From assembly GCA_029560815.1 (NCBI GenBank), contig JAKQKF010000043.1, positions 1 through 15,148 of the forward strand: a stretch of 15,148 bases of DNA. Reading direction: 5' to 3'. Each line of letters begins with the position of its first letter. Position 1 is the first letter of the stretch. Under the pieces are notes generated by a model. The model did not search any database, was not told the DNA's origin, and was given only the letters and a program-made list of their open reading frames with translations. The position numbers and the translations under genes were made by a program. Below, piece after piece: positions 5,968-14,792 of the stretch. This stretch comes from a bacterium. Its GTDB lineage: Bacteria > KSB1 > UBA2214.

Positions 5968-6927
5968 ATGCAGCGCCACCCCGCCAACCCGGTGGTCACC
6001 CGGCAGGATGTGCCGGCGTGCGCGCCCCACCTGACCGATGTCTCCTCGGTCTTCAATCCCGGCGCCATCCGGTTCCGCGATGAGACCATTCTCCTCCTGC
6101 GCGTCCAGAACCGTGGCCGCGAGACTTTTACCCTCGCCGCCCGCAGCCGGGACGGTATCCATTTCACCCTCTCCACCCCCGAAATCCGCTTCCGCGGCCT
6201 CGAAGAGGTCAAGGAGCGCATCTATCACTGCTACGACATGCGCATCACCCCCCTCGAAGGCCGCTATTATGTGATGTTCGCCATGGACATGGAGGAGGGC
6301 TGCCGCCTCGGCCTCGCGGTCACCGATGATTTTCTCACCTTCGACTTTCTCGGCATCACCAGCGGCGGCGATACCCGCAACGGTGTGCTCTTTCCCGAGC
6401 GCTTCAACGGCCTCTATCTCCGCCTTGAGCGCCCCAACCGCGTCCAGCTGGCCGGGGGGCCCGCCAGCGGCAGCTCCATCATCCTCTCCGGCTCCTCCGA
6501 TCTCCTCGAGTGGAGTCCGGTCGGTGAGGTGGCTTCCGGCCGTTTCCACTACTGGGATGAGCTGATCGGCAGCGGCCCGCCGCCGATCAAGACCCGCGCG
6601 GGCTGGCTGGCGCTCTATCACGGCGTGGCCACCCATTTCGCCAGCGCCAATATCTACCAGGCCGGGGTGATGCTCCTCGATCTGCAGGACCCCTGCAAGC
6701 TGCTCGCGCGCAGCCGCTACAACATCCTCGAGCCGCGCGAGAGCTGGGAACTCACCGGCCAGGTCCCCAATGTTGTCTTTCCCTCCGGCCTGATCGTCGA
6801 GGAGTACGACGACCAGGGCTTTGCCCGCTTCGACTCGCCCTTCCGCCTCTATTACGGCGCAGCCGATACCGTCGTGGGCCTCTTCACCGGCAGGGTCTCC
6901 GAGCTGATCGAGGCCGCTACGGCCTGA
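5968..6927 (+). CDS. GH130 beta-mannoside phosphorylase or mannosidase
   Basis: A 319-residue five-bladed beta-propeller enzyme of glycoside hydrolase family 130, without a signal peptide and therefore cytoplasmic. Family landmarks run in order: VFNPGAI (28-34), the catalytic segment YDMRIT (89-94, usually EDPRIT) with acid Asp90, LFPERF (141-146), LERP (153-156), PPIKTRAGWLALYHGV (205-220), PNVVFPSG (267-274) and YYGAAD (295-300). By counting against the Uhgb_MP enzyme from memory, phosphate ligands Arg137, Arg155 and His218 are kept but the lysine becomes Leu199. Phosphorolysis is plausible but not certain. Characterised members act on Man-beta-1,4-GlcNAc, Man-beta-1,4-Glc or beta-1,2-mannosides. 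ATG 5968 has GGAGG at 5958-5962, five bases upstream. It is the first gene of the operon with GH47, 29 bases before it. Confidence 0.88.
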   Translation: MQRHPANPVVTRQDVPACAPHLTDVSSVFNPGAIRFRDETILLLRVQNRGRETFTLAARSRDGIHFTLSTPEIRFRGLEEVKERIYHCYDMRITPLEGRYYVMFAMDMEEGCRLGLAVTDDFLTFDFLGITSGGDTRNGVLFPERFNGLYLRLERPNRVQLAGGPASGSSIILSGSSDLLEWSPVGEVASGRFHYWDELIGSGPPPIKTRAGWLALYHGVATHFASANIYQAGVMLLDLQDPCKLLARSRYNILEPRESWELTGQVPNVVFPSGLIVEEYDDQGFARFDSPFRLYYGAADTVVGLFTGRVSELIEAATA

Positions 6928-6956
6928 TAGTGTCTGGTTTTTCAAGGAGGCTGATT

Positions 6957-8357
6957 GTGAAATCCGCACACCATCTTTGCACCGCTTTCTGTGCCCGGCT
7001 CGCTCCCCTGGCGCTCATCCTCGCCCTTGTTTTCGTCCCCGGCTGCCAGCGCGGTTCCGGCCCGATCGACCGCGCTGGACTGGCCGAACAGGTGCGCGCC
7101 GAATTCCTCCATGCCTGGTCGGGCTACAAGAGCTTCGCCTGGGGGCATGATGAACTCCTGCCCTTGAGCAAGGGGTACCGGGACTGGCACAACGTCTCCC
7201 TGCTCATGACCCCGGTCGATGCCTTCGATACGATGGTGATGATGGGGCTGACCGCTGAAGCGGCGGAGGCGAAAAAGCTCATCCTCGACAGCCTTGATTT
7301 CGACCACGATATCAGCGTCAAGAATTTCGAGATCACCATCCGCCTGCTTGGAGGGCTTCTCTCCGCCTATCAGCTGGACGGGGATCCCCGCTTCCTCGCC
7401 CTGGCGCAGGAGCTGGGCGACCGTCTTCTGCCCGTCTTTGACTCCCCCACCGGTATGCCCTACACCTTTGTCAATCTCAAGACCGGCGCGGTCAGTGGGC
7501 CGGTTTCCAATCCGGCCGAGATCGGCACCCTGCTGCTCGAGTTCGGCACGCTCAGCAAACTGACCGGCCAGAAGCGTTATTACAACAAGGCCAAAATCGC
7601 GCTGGTCCAGCTCTTCAACCGCCGTTCCGAAATCGGCCTTGTCGGCACGACCATCAATGTCGAGACCGGTCAGTGGGCGGATACCTCGAGCCATATCAGC
7701 GGCATGATCGACTCCTACTACGAGTATCTTTTCAAGGGCTGGAAGCTGTTCGGTGATGGCGACTGCAAGCTGATGTTCGATTCGAGCATGGTCGCCGTCA
7801 ACCGCTATCTGGCCGACGAGGTCAAGGGCCGGCTCTGGTACGGTCGCGCCGACATGAACACCGGCGCCAGGGGGCTGCGTCATTTCGGCGCTCTCGACGC
7901 GTTCATGCCCGGCCTGCTCATCTACGCCGGCGACCGCCTCCGCGCCGAGAAACTGCAGGACTCCTGCTACCGGCTCTGGATGCTGCACGGCATCGAGCCG
8001 GAGATGCTGGACTATGGCAAAATGGAGGTGACAGCTCCAAATTATGAGCTGCGGCCCGAGAACATCGAGTCGGCCTGGTACCTCCACCGCTTCACCGGCG
8101 ATGACAGGTATCTCGCCATGGGTCGAGACTATTTCGTCTCCCTGCGGACCCACTGCCGTACTGAGCACGGCTACGCCGCCCTCGCCAGCGTCATCACCAA
8201 AGAGAAGAAGGATTCCCAGGAGAGCTTTTTTCTCGCCGAGACCCTGAAATATCTCTACTTGCTGTTCGCGCCGGTGGAGATCGACCTGGACAAGACCGTT
8301 TTCACCACCGAGGCCCATCCTCTCAAAAGGACGTGGCCTCCTGATCCCGTCTATTGA
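6957..8357 (+). CDS. GH47 alpha-1,2-mannosidase lipoprotein
   Basis: A 466-residue class I, calcium-dependent, inverting alpha-mannosidase, the family that trims alpha-1,2-mannose from high-mannose N-glycans in eukaryotes. All landmarks are present: AWSGYKSFAWGHDELLPLS (53-71), KNFEITIRLLGGLLSAY (122-138), IDSYYEYL (251-258), ELRPENIES (364-372), ESFFLAETLKYLYLLF (422-437) and the terminal TTEAHPL (450-456). Catalytic residues align as Glu125, Asp252 and Glu368, with Thr451 for calcium. The start is GTG 6957, with AAGGAGG at 6944-6950 six bases upstream; GTG 6930 has none. A signal peptide ends at VPGC (Cys30), a lipobox with an unusual proline, so the enzyme is probably membrane-anchored outside the cytoplasm. 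It lies in one operon with GH130 and the receptor. Confidence 0.93.
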   Translation: MKSAHHLCTAFCARLAPLALILALVFVPGCQRGSGPIDRAGLAEQVRAEFLHAWSGYKSFAWGHDELLPLSKGYRDWHNVSLLMTPVDAFDTMVMMGLTAEAAEAKKLILDSLDFDHDISVKNFEITIRLLGGLLSAYQLDGDPRFLALAQELGDRLLPVFDSPTGMPYTFVNLKTGAVSGPVSNPAEIGTLLLEFGTLSKLTGQKRYYNKAKIALVQLFNRRSEIGLVGTTINVETGQWADTSSHISGMIDSYYEYLFKGWKLFGDGDCKLMFDSSMVAVNRYLADEVKGRLWYGRADMNTGARGLRHFGALDAFMPGLLIYAGDRLRAEKLQDSCYRLWMLHGIEPEMLDYGKMEVTAPNYELRPENIESAWYLHRFTGDDRYLAMGRDYFVSLRTHCRTEHGYAALASVITKEKKDSQESFFLAETLKYLYLLFAPVEIDLDKTVFTTEAHPLKRTWPPDPVY

Positions 8358-8402
8358 GAGCGTAAATCATAAAATAACAAACCTCAGATAAGGAACCGTA
8401 CC

Positions 8403-11123
8403 ATGGCCAAACAGCTGACGGCCGTTCTCCTCTGCTTGCTTCTCTCCGCCGGGGCTTTGCTCGGCCAGACCACCGGCAAGATCGCCGGCAAGGTCACCGA
8501 TCTCAACACCGGCGAAACCCTCACCGGCGCCAATATCCTGCTGGAGGGGACAAGCCGGGGCGCGACGGCGGACATCAACGGCGAGTTTTTCATCATCAAC
8601 CTCGAACCCGGCACCTATACGGTGCGCATTTCGATGGTCGGCTATGAGAGCATGCGCATGCAGAATGTACGCGTCTCGGTCAACCGCACCTTCGAGCTCA
8701 CCGCCCGGCTCAAGAGCACCGTCCTCAGCGGCCAGGAGGTCACGGTCGTCGCCGATCGCGTCGCGATCAAGAAAGACCAGACCAGCTCGGTGCGCAACGT
8801 CTCCTCCACCCAGATGGATATTCTGCCCAACGAATCGGTGAGCGCGGTGGTCGCCATGCAGCCGGGCGTTGTGCTCGGCCACTTTCGCGGCGGCCGCAGC
8901 GATGAGGTCACCTATCTCATCGACGGCATGCAGGTGGATGAGTCTTACGGCCGCGGCGGCCGCACCGTCAACGTCGAGAAGGATGTGGTCGAGGACCTCG
9001 AGGTCATCACCGGTATTTTCAGCGCCAAGTATGGCAATGCCATGAGCGGTGTGGTCAATGCCGTCACCAAGGACGGCGGCCGCAAATTCCACGGTTCCGC
9101 CTCCCTCGGCCTCGGCAACTATCTCACCCCCCACAAGGATATTTTCATCGGCCTCAAGGACAGCGATTTCGCGCGCCGTCAGGACTATCAGTTCGCCCTC
9201 AATGGTACGGTCATTGGCGACCGCTTCACCTTCGCCACCAACGTCCGTTACCAGAACAACAAGGGTCATCTCAACGGCATCCGCCGCTTCATGCCCGATA
9301 ATTACAGCGATTTCACCTCCTCGGATTCGAGCCAGTGGTATTCCGAACACACCGGCGATAACGCCTATGTGGCGATGAATACCGGCAAGAACCTGAATGT
9401 ATGGGGCAAGCTCACCCTGCGGCCGACCTCAAAAATCAAGACCGCTGTGCAGTACATCCTCAACGATGAAGAGGGCCAGGGCTACAGCCACAGCATGAAA
9501 TACAATCCCGACGGCCGCGGCACCGGCTATCACACCTCCCATCTGGGTTCCATTCAGTGGAACCACATGCTCTCGGAGAAGGCCTTTTACGAGCTCAAGG
9601 GCTCGTACGTTTCCGACTATAACGCCAGCTATATGTTCAAGAATCCCTATGACAGCCGTTACATCCACGATCTCTATTCCCGCAGCGAGGGTCCGGGCTT
9701 TTCGACCGGCGGCCAGAGCAAGGGCTACAGCGAGCGCACTCTCGAGGACTATACCGCCAAGGGCGACTTTGTCTGGCAGCTGCACACCCAGCACAGCATC
9801 GAGGGCGGCGCGCAGTACTCGCAAAAGGTGCTGGAGAACGAGTCCTTCTCCATACGCAACAAGTATTACGGCACCGCTTTTGAGACCCTCTGGGATGTCG
9901 ATCCCGAGACCGGCCGCCGGCGCTATCTTTTCTACGAGCCGATGGTCATGCCCGATTCAACCCTTTATCACTCCTATTACCGGGTGAAACCGGTTGAGTT
10001 CAGCGCCTATCTCCAGGACAAGATGGAGTTCGACGAGATGGTGATCAACCTCGGGCTGCGTCTTGATTACTTTGACCCCAGGATCACCTATCCCTCGCAG
10101 TGGCGCAATCCCTCCAACCAGCTCAGTTTCCCGGAAAATCCGGAAAAGATGAGCCGGCAGATCGAGGCCGATCCCAAATACCAGGTCAGTCCGCGTCTGG
10201 GCATCTCCTACCAGCTTGGCAAGACCGCCCTGCTGCGCTTCGGCTACGGCCATTTCATGCAGATGCCCCCGCTCTATGCGATGTATGACAACTATGCGCG
10301 GCTGGTTCCGCCCGGGGACTATTCGACCACCATGGGCAATCCGCAGGTACAGGCGCAAAAGACCATCCAGTACGAGGTGGGGCTCTGGCAGGAGCTGATG
10401 CCCGACATGAGCCTCGAGGTGGCGCTCTTTTACCGCGATATCTATGATCTGCTCAGCGCCAGGGTCATCACGACCTACAACCAGATCCGCTACGGCCTCT
10501 ACAGTAACAAGGACTATGCCAATGCGCGCGGGCTGGAGCTCAAGTATGAGTACATCGCCGGCCGCTTGTCGGTTATGGCCAACTATACCCTGCAGTTCAG
10601 CCGCGGCAATGCCGACACCCCGACCAGCACCTTCAGCCGCGCCGGCTCCCAGCGTGACCCGGTCAACAAGCTCATTCCGATGAGCTGGGACCAGCGCCAC
10701 ACCGCCAATGTGACCGTCGGTTATGCGCTGCCGAAATACGGCGCCACCATGACGGTCTATTACAATTCGGGCAGCCCCTACACCTGGAGCCCGCTTGCGG
10801 ACAGCCCGCTCTCCCGGGTCAATCTCTTCCCGAACAACGAGCACATCCCCAGCAGCCTCAGCGCCGATCTCAGCGGCTATGCCGATCTTCTCCGTTTCGC
10901 CGGCATGAAGATGCGCGCCACCCTGCTGGTTTATAACCTCTTCGATCAGCTCAATGACAGCTGGGTCAACAGCAACACCGGCCGGGCCTACACTGCCATC
11001 ATCCGCGAGACCGATCTGGCCAGCCATCGCAGCGATTTCAATACCTATGAAGACCGTATTCACGATCCGACCATGTACAGTACGCCCCGTCTGGTCAAAC
11101 TGGGTCTGGAGATGGTTTTCTAG
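8403..11123 (+). CDS. TonB-dependent outer-membrane receptor
   Basis: A 906-residue outer-membrane transporter. A signal peptide ends near residue 21 (LLGQ). Residues 25-105 form a carboxypeptidase-regulatory-like beta-sandwich (KIAGKVTDLNTGETLTGANI, then LEPGTYTVRISMVGYE). A TonB-box-like segment, GQEVTVVADR, lies at 110-119. The plug domain follows at about 120-230, with YLIDGMQVD and SAKYGNAMSGVVNAVTKDGG. A 22-strand-type barrel then runs to the terminal Phe (KLGLEMVF). SusC proteins share the sandwich-plug-barrel order, but no SusD follows and length is on the short side, so I call it a general TonB-dependent receptor. ATG 8403 has TAAGGAA seven bases upstream. It follows GH47 by 45 bases without a terminator, so it likely imports the glycan that GH47 and GH130 process. 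Confidence 0.92.
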   Translation: MAKQLTAVLLCLLLSAGALLGQTTGKIAGKVTDLNTGETLTGANILLEGTSRGATADINGEFFIINLEPGTYTVRISMVGYESMRMQNVRVSVNRTFELTARLKSTVLSGQEVTVVADRVAIKKDQTSSVRNVSSTQMDILPNESVSAVVAMQPGVVLGHFRGGRSDEVTYLIDGMQVDESYGRGGRTVNVEKDVVEDLEVITGIFSAKYGNAMSGVVNAVTKDGGRKFHGSASLGLGNYLTPHKDIFIGLKDSDFARRQDYQFALNGTVIGDRFTFATNVRYQNNKGHLNGIRRFMPDNYSDFTSSDSSQWYSEHTGDNAYVAMNTGKNLNVWGKLTLRPTSKIKTAVQYILNDEEGQGYSHSMKYNPDGRGTGYHTSHLGSIQWNHMLSEKAFYELKGSYVSDYNASYMFKNPYDSRYIHDLYSRSEGPGFSTGGQSKGYSERTLEDYTAKGDFVWQLHTQHSIEGGAQYSQKVLENESFSIRNKYYGTAFETLWDVDPETGRRRYLFYEPMVMPDSTLYHSYYRVKPVEFSAYLQDKMEFDEMVINLGLRLDYFDPRITYPSQWRNPSNQLSFPENPEKMSRQIEADPKYQVSPRLGISYQLGKTALLRFGYGHFMQMPPLYAMYDNYARLVPPGDYSTTMGNPQVQAQKTIQYEVGLWQELMPDMSLEVALFYRDIYDLLSARVITTYNQIRYGLYSNKDYANARGLELKYEYIAGRLSVMANYTLQFSRGNADTPTSTFSRAGSQRDPVNKLIPMSWDQRHTANVTVGYALPKYGATMTVYYNSGSPYTWSPLADSPLSRVNLFPNNEHIPSSLSADLSGYADLLRFAGMKMRATLLVYNLFDQLNDSWVNSNTGRAYTAIIRETDLASHRSDFNTYEDRIHDPTMYSTPRLVKLGLEMVF

Positions 11124-11159
11124 GGTATTTCCATGGACATAAATAGAGGAAAATTTTTC

Positions 11160-14100
11160 ATGAAGCGTTCATATGGCATTCTTTTTCTCCTGGGCATTCT
11201 TTTACTGCCGGCCGTGACATTAGCGCAGGGGCACAAATACGACGGGCCCGACGATCCGGCCGGCGATATCGCTGCCATCCGCGAAGGCTGGATGAATGGC
11301 AACCGGGTGCTGCTCTATTTCAAGAATACCACCGAGCTGGCCAACTGGCCCAACTTTGACCAGTCGAAATGGCCCAACGATTATACCGGCACCGGCATGC
11401 ACGACGGCATCGCCCTCTACATCGTCGCCAAAGTACACATCGCCAACGATTCCATTCCGGTGACCGATCCGGCCGAGATCGCCTCGCGTTCCGATCTGCA
11501 GGAGCTTTATTTCTGTCAGACCAGCTACCGCATGGGCATGGATCACTCCAGGGACGGCCTCATCCGCTGGGGCCTCTATCCGGTCTTTGGCTATTTCAAC
11601 GAGAACAACGAGTACCCGGCGATGAGCAACCGCGAGGACTCCTGGCCTGTGGCGGGCTGGCCGTCCGCGGGCTCAACCCTCAAATGGCCGGGCGAATGGG
11701 ACGGCCGTTTCGGCCGCGGGGTCAAGTATGCCGACCTTGAGACCTATTTCGTCGCCAACGACGCTCAGGACCTCGAGTATGTCCAGCCCGAAGCTCCGCT
11801 CAAGTATTACCCCCGCCCGGGTGTCAGGATCGGCGAGAACGATCCTGAGGTGACGATTCAAAAGGGGGAGCACTGGGGCGGCCTCGGCATCCGCGTCAAG
11901 GTGCGCAGTTATCAGTGGAACAATCCACAGACCCGTGACGCCATTTTCTGGGAGTATGATATCGCCAATATCTCCGATCATGATCTCGCCGACGTCGCCT
12001 TCGGCTACCTCCTCGATGCCGGTATCGGCCACCGCGGCAACTCGGGTGAGTCGGATGACATCGGCTTTTTTGACCAGTACGAAGACATCGCCTACTCCTG
12101 GGATTACGACGGCATCGGCATCGGCGGCCTCCGCACCGGCATTCTCGGCATGGCCTTTCTCGAAAGCCCCGGCCGCTGGAACGACGGCATCGATGGTGAT
12201 GATGACGGCCTCATCGACGAGCGGCGCGACAACGTCGCCATGCGCCTGGTAGGGCCGACTGAAGGGATCAGTGATATGGCCAAGTTCCTCGCCTGGTACG
12301 GACTGGCCGAAGACCAGCTCCGGACTCACTGGGATGCGGATGAGGACCAGGACTGGCAGGATGGCAACGATGCCAACAACAACGGCATTTATGACCTCGG
12401 TGAGGATTTCGGCAATGATGTCGGCACCGACGGCGTCGCCCCTACTGACCTCAACTACACCGGCCCGGATGCGGACGGCAGTGAGTGCAACCACAAGCCC
12501 GACTTTGTTGAGGGCCTCGGCTGTGAACCCAACTTCGCCCTCACGGACATCTCCGAATCCGACATGATCGGTCTGACCGGCTTCCAGATGCTCCATCATC
12601 CCCAGGAGAACGAACCTCCCTTCTCGTCTTACGACCGCGATGCCTACAATCAGATCGCCGCTCCCCGCCTGGAGGAGTATTTCGGCGAACTGGCCAACCT
12701 GATCATGACCTTCGGCTCCGGCACATTCCGCCTGCCTCGCGGTCTGACCGAGCGCATCTCCATGGCCGAGCTGCACTCCTACGAGGAGCTCTCCGGCCTC
12801 AACTCCCCGGGCCATCTCGCCCCCTCGCTTTTTGAGAAAAAGCGCATTGTCCAGTTCATCTATGAGAGCGACTACCGTTTCGCCCAGCCGCCGATCATGC
12901 CCACCCTCAAAGCCGCGGCCGGCGACGGCAAGGTGATTCTGACCTGGGACAACTTTTCCGACCGCTATACCCGCGAGCCCATGCTCAAGGGCCTTAACGA
13001 CTTTGAGGGCTACAAACTCTACAAGGCGACCGACAAGTACTTTTCCGACGCCGAAAAACTGACCGACATGTACGGCAATCCCATCGGCAAGCTGCCGATG
13101 TTCCAGTGTGATCTTATTGACGGCATCAAGGGCGCCGCCGAATTCGCCAACATCAACGGCGAGCTTTTTTATCTCGGCAAGGACAGTGGCGTCCAACACT
13201 ATTATGTGGATACTGAGGTCCAGAACGGCCGCACCTACTACTATGGCCTCTCCGCCTACGATTACGGTATCAGCGGCCTCGAGGTCGCGATCATGCCGGC
13301 CGAGAACAATATCGTCATCGATCTCGACGAGGCCGAGGAGATCCGCTTCACCGGTCCGAATGTCTGCATCGTCGTCCCCGAGGCCCAGGCCGCCGGCTAT
13401 CAGGCGCCGCAGATCGATGCCGGGGGAATGACCCAGATCGAAGGCTGCGGAACAGCCGCCGTCGATATCCTCGACCAGCACAGCATCATGCCGGATCACA
13501 CCTACAAGATCAGGTTCCTCGCCGATACCCTCGGCTTCGCCCGCCGCAACAAGGGCATGCGCCACTACCTCGACGCCGTGATCGTCAACTCCGGCCTGGA
13601 GGTTTACGATCTCACCTCGGACTCCCTGGTCTATCGCGAAAGCCTCGATGACTATCCCGGCGACCATTTCCTCCACAACGGCAAGACCTATGTCAACGAC
13701 GGCCAGGAACTGCGGGAATTCAGCTACTACAATACCAGGGATGAACTGCTGACCGACATCTTCCAGGGTCTCCAGCTCCGTTTCACCATGCCCACCGACC
13801 TCGGCGAGATCGATCCGGAGCGGACCGGCTGGGTGACCGGCCAGGGCCCCCTGCAGGTGGAGGCCAGCATCTATGAATCCGACGGCTTTCCCTATCAGTA
13901 CGACATCGTCTTCACCAGTGACGATTCCGCTACGGTCTGCAAGCTCAATCAGGGCTCATACATCTACAATGTCGACGGCCAGACCATGAAGAGCTACCTG
14001 CTCGGCCAGGCCTTCAATTTCTACGTCATCAACCGCGCCGCGGTCGATTCGACCGGCCAGTTCGAGCGCCTCGATCTCATCGTCCACGATATCAACCAGA

Positions 14101-14675
14101 ACAAAACCTTCGACATCTTTGAGGATGCGATTCTGGCCGGCCATACCCTCACCCGTAAAAGCATCTCCGGCAAGCCCCTGGTCTACTGGTCCGGCACCAT
14201 TTTCAGCATCGACTTTCGCGGCTATATGAGCGAGGAGGAGCTGCCCAAACCCAACGACGTCTTTCGCGTCAGCTTCAAGCGCCCGTTTGCGGCGAGTGAT
14301 TCATTGATGTTCACGACCCGGCCGGAGGTGGCGGTGGATGCCGGTATACTCGCCTCTTCCCTGGACGATATTCTGGTGGTCCCCAATCCCTATGTGGCCA
14401 CCAATGCCATGGAGACAGCCATCTCCAACCCCTTTCTCAATCAGCGCCGCAAGCTGATGTTCACCCATCTCCCGGCGCAGTGCACAATCAAGATCTTCAC
14501 CGCCAGTGGCATCTTCATCGACGAGATCGAGGTCAACAATCCCCCCGAACGCGGCATCGTCCACTGGGACATGCTCACCCGCGAGGGACTCGAAATCGCC
14601 GCCGGGATCTATGTCTACCATGTCAAGACCCCGACCGGCGAGGAGAAACTGGACAAATTTGCGGTGATCAAGTGA
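11160..14675 (+). CDS. Large exported protein with FN3-like and T9SS/FlgD-like C-terminal domain
   Basis: A 1,171-residue exported protein of unknown function. A Sec signal peptide (MKRSYGILFLLGILLLPAVTLAQG) supports ATG 11160, with GAGGA at 11146-11150; ATG 11133 is the alternative. Aspartate-rich, calcium-loop-like stretches lie at 342-353 (DGIDGDDDGLID), 392-416 (starting DADEDQDWQDGND) and 976-989 (HDINQNKTFDIFED), recalling dockerin or thrombospondin-3 loops. A fibronectin-III-like region spans about 578-703, from PIMPTLKAAAGDGKVILTWD to RTYYYGLSAYDYGI. The last 100 residues (VVPNPYV ... GIYVYHVKTPTGEEKLDKFAVIK, quoted in part) resemble T9SS sorting or FlgD Ig-like tails. It sits 36 bases after the receptor and before a PorV-like gene, so it may be a surface partner of that receptor. 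No catalytic motif was recognised. Confidence 0.85.
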   Translation: MKRSYGILFLLGILLLPAVTLAQGHKYDGPDDPAGDIAAIREGWMNGNRVLLYFKNTTELANWPNFDQSKWPNDYTGTGMHDGIALYIVAKVHIANDSIPVTDPAEIASRSDLQELYFCQTSYRMGMDHSRDGLIRWGLYPVFGYFNENNEYPAMSNREDSWPVAGWPSAGSTLKWPGEWDGRFGRGVKYADLETYFVANDAQDLEYVQPEAPLKYYPRPGVRIGENDPEVTIQKGEHWGGLGIRVKVRSYQWNNPQTRDAIFWEYDIANISDHDLADVAFGYLLDAGIGHRGNSGESDDIGFFDQYEDIAYSWDYDGIGIGGLRTGILGMAFLESPGRWNDGIDGDDDGLIDERRDNVAMRLVGPTEGISDMAKFLAWYGLAEDQLRTHWDADEDQDWQDGNDANNNGIYDLGEDFGNDVGTDGVAPTDLNYTGPDADGSECNHKPDFVEGLGCEPNFALTDISESDMIGLTGFQMLHHPQENEPPFSSYDRDAYNQIAAPRLEEYFGELANLIMTFGSGTFRLPRGLTERISMAELHSYEELSGLNSPGHLAPSLFEKKRIVQFIYESDYRFAQPPIMPTLKAAAGDGKVILTWDNFSDRYTREPMLKGLNDFEGYKLYKATDKYFSDAEKLTDMYGNPIGKLPMFQCDLIDGIKGAAEFANINGELFYLGKDSGVQHYYVDTEVQNGRTYYYGLSAYDYGISGLEVAIMPAENNIVIDLDEAEEIRFTGPNVCIVVPEAQAAGYQAPQIDAGGMTQIEGCGTAAVDILDQHSIMPDHTYKIRFLADTLGFARRNKGMRHYLDAVIVNSGLEVYDLTSDSLVYRESLDDYPGDHFLHNGKTYVNDGQELREFSYYNTRDELLTDIFQGLQLRFTMPTDLGEIDPERTGWVTGQGPLQVEASIYESDGFPYQYDIVFTSDDSATVCKLNQGSYIYNVDGQTMKSYLLGQAFNFYVINRAAVDSTGQFERLDLIVHDINQNKTFDIFEDAILAGHTLTRKSISGKPLVYWSGTIFSIDFRGYMSEEELPKPNDVFRVSFKRPFAASDSLMFTTRPEVAVDAGILASSLDDILVVPNPYVATNAMETAISNPFLNQRRKLMFTHLPAQCTIKIFTASGIFIDEIEVNNPPERGIVHWDMLTREGLEIAAGIYVYHVKTPTGEEKLDKFAVIK

Positions 14676-14681
14676 TCGCAC

Positions 14682-14758
14682 TCCGGCCGCAGCAGCGGCC
14701 GGATGGTGCCCCTGAAGTGTGGCCGCTGCGCCGGGCTGCTTTTGCGCCCGGCTGCGGC
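14682..14758 (+). promoter_or_regulatory. Two GC-rich hairpins before the PorV-like gene
   Basis: Hairpin 1 is a perfect nine-bp stem, TCCGGCCGC (14682-14690) with GCGGCCGGA (14695-14703), and an AGCA loop. Hairpin 2 joins GCCGC plus GCCGGGC (14722-14736) to GCCCGGC plus GCGGC (14746-14758), with a small internal loop. Neither is followed by a real T tract, so complete termination is unlikely. They may stabilise the upstream message or attenuate expression of the gene that follows. Confidence 0.5.
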
Positions 14759-14792
14759 TTGCGACCGGAAATGACAAACTGAGGTTTCGAGC

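Noticed and set aside
6930..6956. Upstream GTG start for GH47
   Set aside because: No ribosome site precedes it, whereas AAGGAGG lies six bases before GTG 6957, which also gives a normal lipoprotein signal.
8358..8402. Separate promoter or third ROK site before the receptor gene
   Set aside because: AT-rich bases here give only half a site and no well-spaced -35/-10 pair, so the receptor is more simply read from the upstream operon.
11673..13676. A 667-codon open frame on the - strand inside the large exported protein gene
   Set aside because: It mirrors a well-supported + strand gene in GC-rich sequence, has no recognisable domain, and its product is the Val/Asp/Ala/Gly-rich type expected from an antisense frame.
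8403..14675. A SusC/SusD pair
   Set aside because: The receptor has a SusC-like order of domains, but the next gene has no SusD/RagB features: it is not a lipoprotein and is far too long, with FN3-like and T9SS/FlgD-like parts.
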